NCBI GenBank assembly: GCA_041940305.1
Contig: JBGTSJ010000019.1
Location: forward strand, 1 to 64,000
Reading direction: 5' to 3'
Source of the DNA: JBGTSJ01 sp041940305
GTDB taxonomy: Bacteria; Planctomycetota; Planctomycetia; Planctomycetales; Planctomycetaceae
Length of the DNA stretch: 64,000 bases
Positions 61,740 through 64,000 of the stretch are shown here, piece after piece. Position numbers and translations under genes: made by a program. The notes under the pieces are model-generated. The model searched no databases. It was not told where the DNA came from and saw nothing but the letters and a program-made list of their open reading frames with translations. Each line of letters opens with the position of its first letter. The first letter of the stretch is position 1.

Positions 61740-63845
61740 TCACGGTGGCAGCAGGGCGCCGGTGCGGTCGACGTGGTCCTGCAGCCGCATGATGGCGGCC
61801 TGGCGCTGCGCGATCGGAGCCATCGGGTGGTAGTCGGTGGGACGGTTGGTGCCGAGCTTGATCTGATAGATGGCCATCTCGCGGATCGCGACGTTGTCAT
61901 GCCCGAGCCAGCCCACCAGCCGCCGCGACACATCCGGATCGCGGAACGACTCTGGAGCGTATCCCCACAGCAGTTCGTACACGATCTCCACTTCATCGTC
62001 CCGGAACGTGCGGTCGATTTCATCGTGCAGAATCTCATCGTTCTCGGGGGCGCGCGGCAGCCATTCGCGCAGTCCCACGATGGCCGACTGCCGTGCTTCG
62101 TCGTGCTCAGCCTTCAGCGCCCGCAGCAGCTGCGGAATGTTCTGCGTTAATGCGAGCGTCTCGACGGCGTGCTTCGACAGCAGCGCACGGCGATCCTTCA
62201 CGACGGCCGGGATGCTCAACGAAACGGGCTGATCGCTGGGAAACTGCCGTTCGAACTGCTTGGCATACGTCGTCAGCACCGAGGGCAGCTGCGGGCCTTC
62301 GGGAGTCAGCCATTGCGGCGTGGACAGCAATGGTCCCGGCGACCAGGGGGAGCCTTCTTCCGGCCAGGGAAGCCAGCCATTCTCACGCGAGAGCACGAGT
62401 TGCTCGCCGGTATCCAGCGTGAGCGACGCGCTGCCGGCGATGACAAACATCCCGCCGTCAATCCCGGGCGCACTCCATTCCTCCGGTTCGCCGCGCGGCT
62501 GCCGCAGGATGACTTCGACGCCGCAGAGCGTCCCCGGTTCGAGGAGACTCAACTGGGCCATGTGCGGGCCGACGCGGATGCCGAATACCTGCGGATCGGC
62601 CGGTGCATCCGCGCCCGCCGGACGGTAGAAACCGACGCGGCCGCGATCGACTCCGACACCGAACAACGCGCTCTCCGTCGGAGTCAGCGACTGGGCGACT
62701 GCGCCGCCGTTGAGCATCACCTTGAGTTCTCCGCTACCGACGGTCAGTTCCGAGAAGAACGGCTCCGGCGAGGCGATCCAGTCGCCGGGATGGATCAGGG
62801 CGCGTCGCGGGAGCACACCCCAGTCATTCGATTCTTCCTGATACTGCAACAGCACACCCTCCACGCTCGTGTACATGACCCGCGGCAGGTTGGCAGCCGG
62901 GATCGCGGGAGCGGGCTGTACGGGCTGTTCGGTGACGATCGGCTGCGGTTCGACCGGGGCAGTCCCGTCGGGTACAGCGGGTGGTGCGGGTTCAACAGTT
63001 GCCGCGGCGTCGGCCGCCATCTCGGCGGGATCGTCGGAATCCGGATCCAACTCCGGGAGGTCCGGCGGAGGAGCCGGATTGATCGCATCCGGACCGGTCG
63101 CTGCAACGGCGGCGTCCGGGTCGGCGACTTCGCCGGGGACCGCCGCAGGTACGGCGGCGGCATCCGGATCGACTGGAACGACCGCGGGGACGGCGACGTT
63201 CGGGCCGTTGTCGGTGGCTGCGATGGTGTCCCCATCCGGACGAGTTCGCTCAGCCGTGCCCCAGAACGACTGGTCGCTGAGGACCAGCGCGAGCCAGCCC
63301 AGCAGAACGACGACGACCGCAGCCGGGGCCAGCCGCTGCCAGAGGGGCCGCCTCTTGAGGTAATCGGGGACCTGCGGCGCGGCCGGCGCGGCCGGTTTGG
63401 CGGCCGGCGCATCTCCCGAGACGCGTGTGCGGCCATGCCCGTTCTCCTCGCTGGCCGGCGCAACGGCGCCGAGGACGTACATCCGTTCGCGCAGAGCGGG
63501 CGAGATATCGACCGCCTCTCCCAGCACCAGCGTCAGAATCTGATGGCAGGACGCCACCTCCGACAGGTGGATGTCCGACTCCAGGCAGATGCGTTCAATG
63601 TCCGCAACGATGTCCGGGGCGAGCGTGTTGTCCAAATATTCGGCGACCAGGTTGGGGTCCGGTCCCGATCCCGGCCCGGTCAATTCCGGCGCTGTAATCC
63701 GCCGCCGCCGCATCACCTCCCGAATCCGCTCGACCGTCTCCGAGGCGACACCGCTCTCGGCGATCTTTGCTCCGATCTCCCGGGCGTCAGAGGGCTCGAG
63801 AATGTCGTCCAGGTATGCCAGCAGGGTTCGCAGGGTCAGACGCAT
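61740..63845 (-). CDS. Membrane-bound anti-sigma-like protein with large outside domain
   Basis: 701 residues from ATG 63845 (MRLTLRTLLAYLDDILEPSD), the standard start of this planctomycete family; ATG 63869 is also in frame. Residues 1-125 (AEYLDNTLAPDIVADIERIC ... HLSEVASCHQILTLVLG) look like a soluble anti-sigma-type sensor of the zf-HC2 kind, though only one Cys pair is seen. One membrane helix lies at about 173-193 (LAPAAVVVVLLGWLALVLSD). An Ala/Pro/Asp-rich linker to about 320 and a beta-rich domain (330-490) follow. The C-terminal half has HEAT-like helices. Target unknown. Confidence 0.7.
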   Translation of the reverse strand: MRLTLRTLLAYLDDILEPSDAREIGAKIAESGVASETVERIREVMRRRRITAPELTGPGSGPDPNLVAEYLDNTLAPDIVADIERICLESDIHLSEVASCHQILTLVLGEAVDISPALRERMYVLGAVAPASEENGHGRTRVSGDAPAAKPAAPAAPQVPDYLKRRPLWQRLAPAAVVVVLLGWLALVLSDQSFWGTAERTRPDGDTIAATDNGPNVAVPAVVPVDPDAAAVPAAVPGEVADPDAAVAATGPDAINPAPPPDLPELDPDSDDPAEMAADAAATVEPAPPAVPDGTAPVEPQPIVTEQPVQPAPAIPAANLPRVMYTSVEGVLLQYQEESNDWGVLPRRALIHPGDWIASPEPFFSELTVGSGELKVMLNGGAVAQSLTPTESALFGVGVDRGRVGFYRPAGADAPADPQVFGIRVGPHMAQLSLLEPGTLCGVEVILRQPRGEPEEWSAPGIDGGMFVIAGSASLTLDTGEQLVLSRENGWLPWPEEGSPWSPGPLLSTPQWLTPEGPQLPSVLTTYAKQFERQFPSDQPVSLSIPAVVKDRRALLSKHAVETLALTQNIPQLLRALKAEHDEARQSAIVGLREWLPRAPENDEILHDEIDRTFRDDEVEIVYELLWGYAPESFRDPDVSRRLVGWLGHDNVAIREMAIYQIKLGTNRPTDYHPMAPIAQRQAAIMRLQDHVDRTGALLPP

Positions 63846-64000
63846 CGACTCGTCTCCACAGGTCAGCATTCACAGCACACGACCGCCCGGATCGCGCGGC
63901 CTCTCTCTGGATTTAATGGTGGGGAGTTGAGTCAACCGCCGTGCAGAAATCCGGCGAGTTCTTGATGATCGCTTGCGGCCGCATCACAAATGACGTGCCA
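63846..64000. other. Right-hand edge, no gene identified
   Basis: The last 155 bases lie upstream of the leftward gene at 63845 and must contain its promoter. A frame running off the right edge cannot be judged. No repeat or hairpin was noticed. Confidence 0.3.

Noticed and set aside
61510..61743. Upstream extension of the RmlD-like gene
   Set aside because: GTG 61509 has an ideal Shine-Dalgarno sequence and begins the nucleotide-binding strand; the extension lacks coding character.

Overview
The window is a 64-kb piece of a high-GC bacterial chromosome, almost certainly a planctomycete (order Planctomycetales). The evidence is the gene content: two Tat-exported DUF1501 proteins, a DUF1080 protein, a DUF4328 zinc-ribbon membrane protein, an ECF sigma factor next to a giant Ser/Thr kinase, a BlaI/M56 pair, large WD40 proteins, and many short dispersed palindromic repeats that encode the usual spurious peptides (for example WEGDAPAEP) seen in planctomycete genomes. 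No phage, plasmid, CRISPR or rRNA features were seen. One tRNA (Leu, UAG) is present.

Layout. 1-4.8 kb: tail of an aldehyde dehydrogenase, a repeat-rich spacer, a GNAT acetyltransferase, small planctomycete hypotheticals and asnS. 4.8-9.2 kb: a Tat-exported unknown, a DUF4328 membrane protein, a GlmU-like nucleotidyltransferase and a beta-barrel protein. 9.5-17.2 kb: queG, a VWA/GATase-like membrane protein translationally coupled to a caspase-like protein, a TonB-like anchored protein, mutY and a DinB-like protein. 17.6-24.2 kb: DUF1080, PPi-type phosphofructokinase, GATase-like protein, cmk, a tiny CsrA-like gene, plsC, a CBS protein and a Popeye-like protein. 24.2-33.8 kb: DUF1501, tRNA-Leu, a double-WD40 protein, an MFS transporter, a cysteine desulfurase, a HIT-like protein and an ECF sigma factor. 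33.8-40.2 kb: one 2132-residue dual-kinase receptor. 40.5-49.6 kb: formamidase, then a BlaI-type regulon. 49.7-64 kb: thiC, a second GNAT, DUF4173, inorganic pyrophosphatase, a second DUF1501, two beta-propeller hydrolase-like proteins, a reductase and an anti-sigma-like membrane protein.

The most interesting unit is 41.4-49.2 kb. A BlaI-type repressor sits beside an M56 (BlaR1-type) membrane protease whose extracytoplasmic sensor domain is a WD40-like propeller instead of a penicillin-binding domain. The same 13-bp palindrome lies over a putative -10 element both upstream of blaI and upstream of a secreted-protein gene. Three more paralogs of that secreted protein follow the protease, the last two steps coupled by ATGA overlaps, and the operon ends with a caspase-fold protein that has lost its cysteine. 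A homolog with an intact His/Cys pair is encoded 34 kb away (13026-14126), coupled to a VWA/GATase-like membrane protein. I infer an envelope-sensing system built on BlaI/M56 signalling; its ligand is unknown.

Other points of note are a dual-kinase protein with a sigma-region-2-like N-terminus, about 20 tandem 32-residue ectodomain repeats and a PDZ domain; a MITE-like repeat present twice; a dispersed repeat inserted in frame in asnS; and a MutY whose catalytic Asp is Glu.
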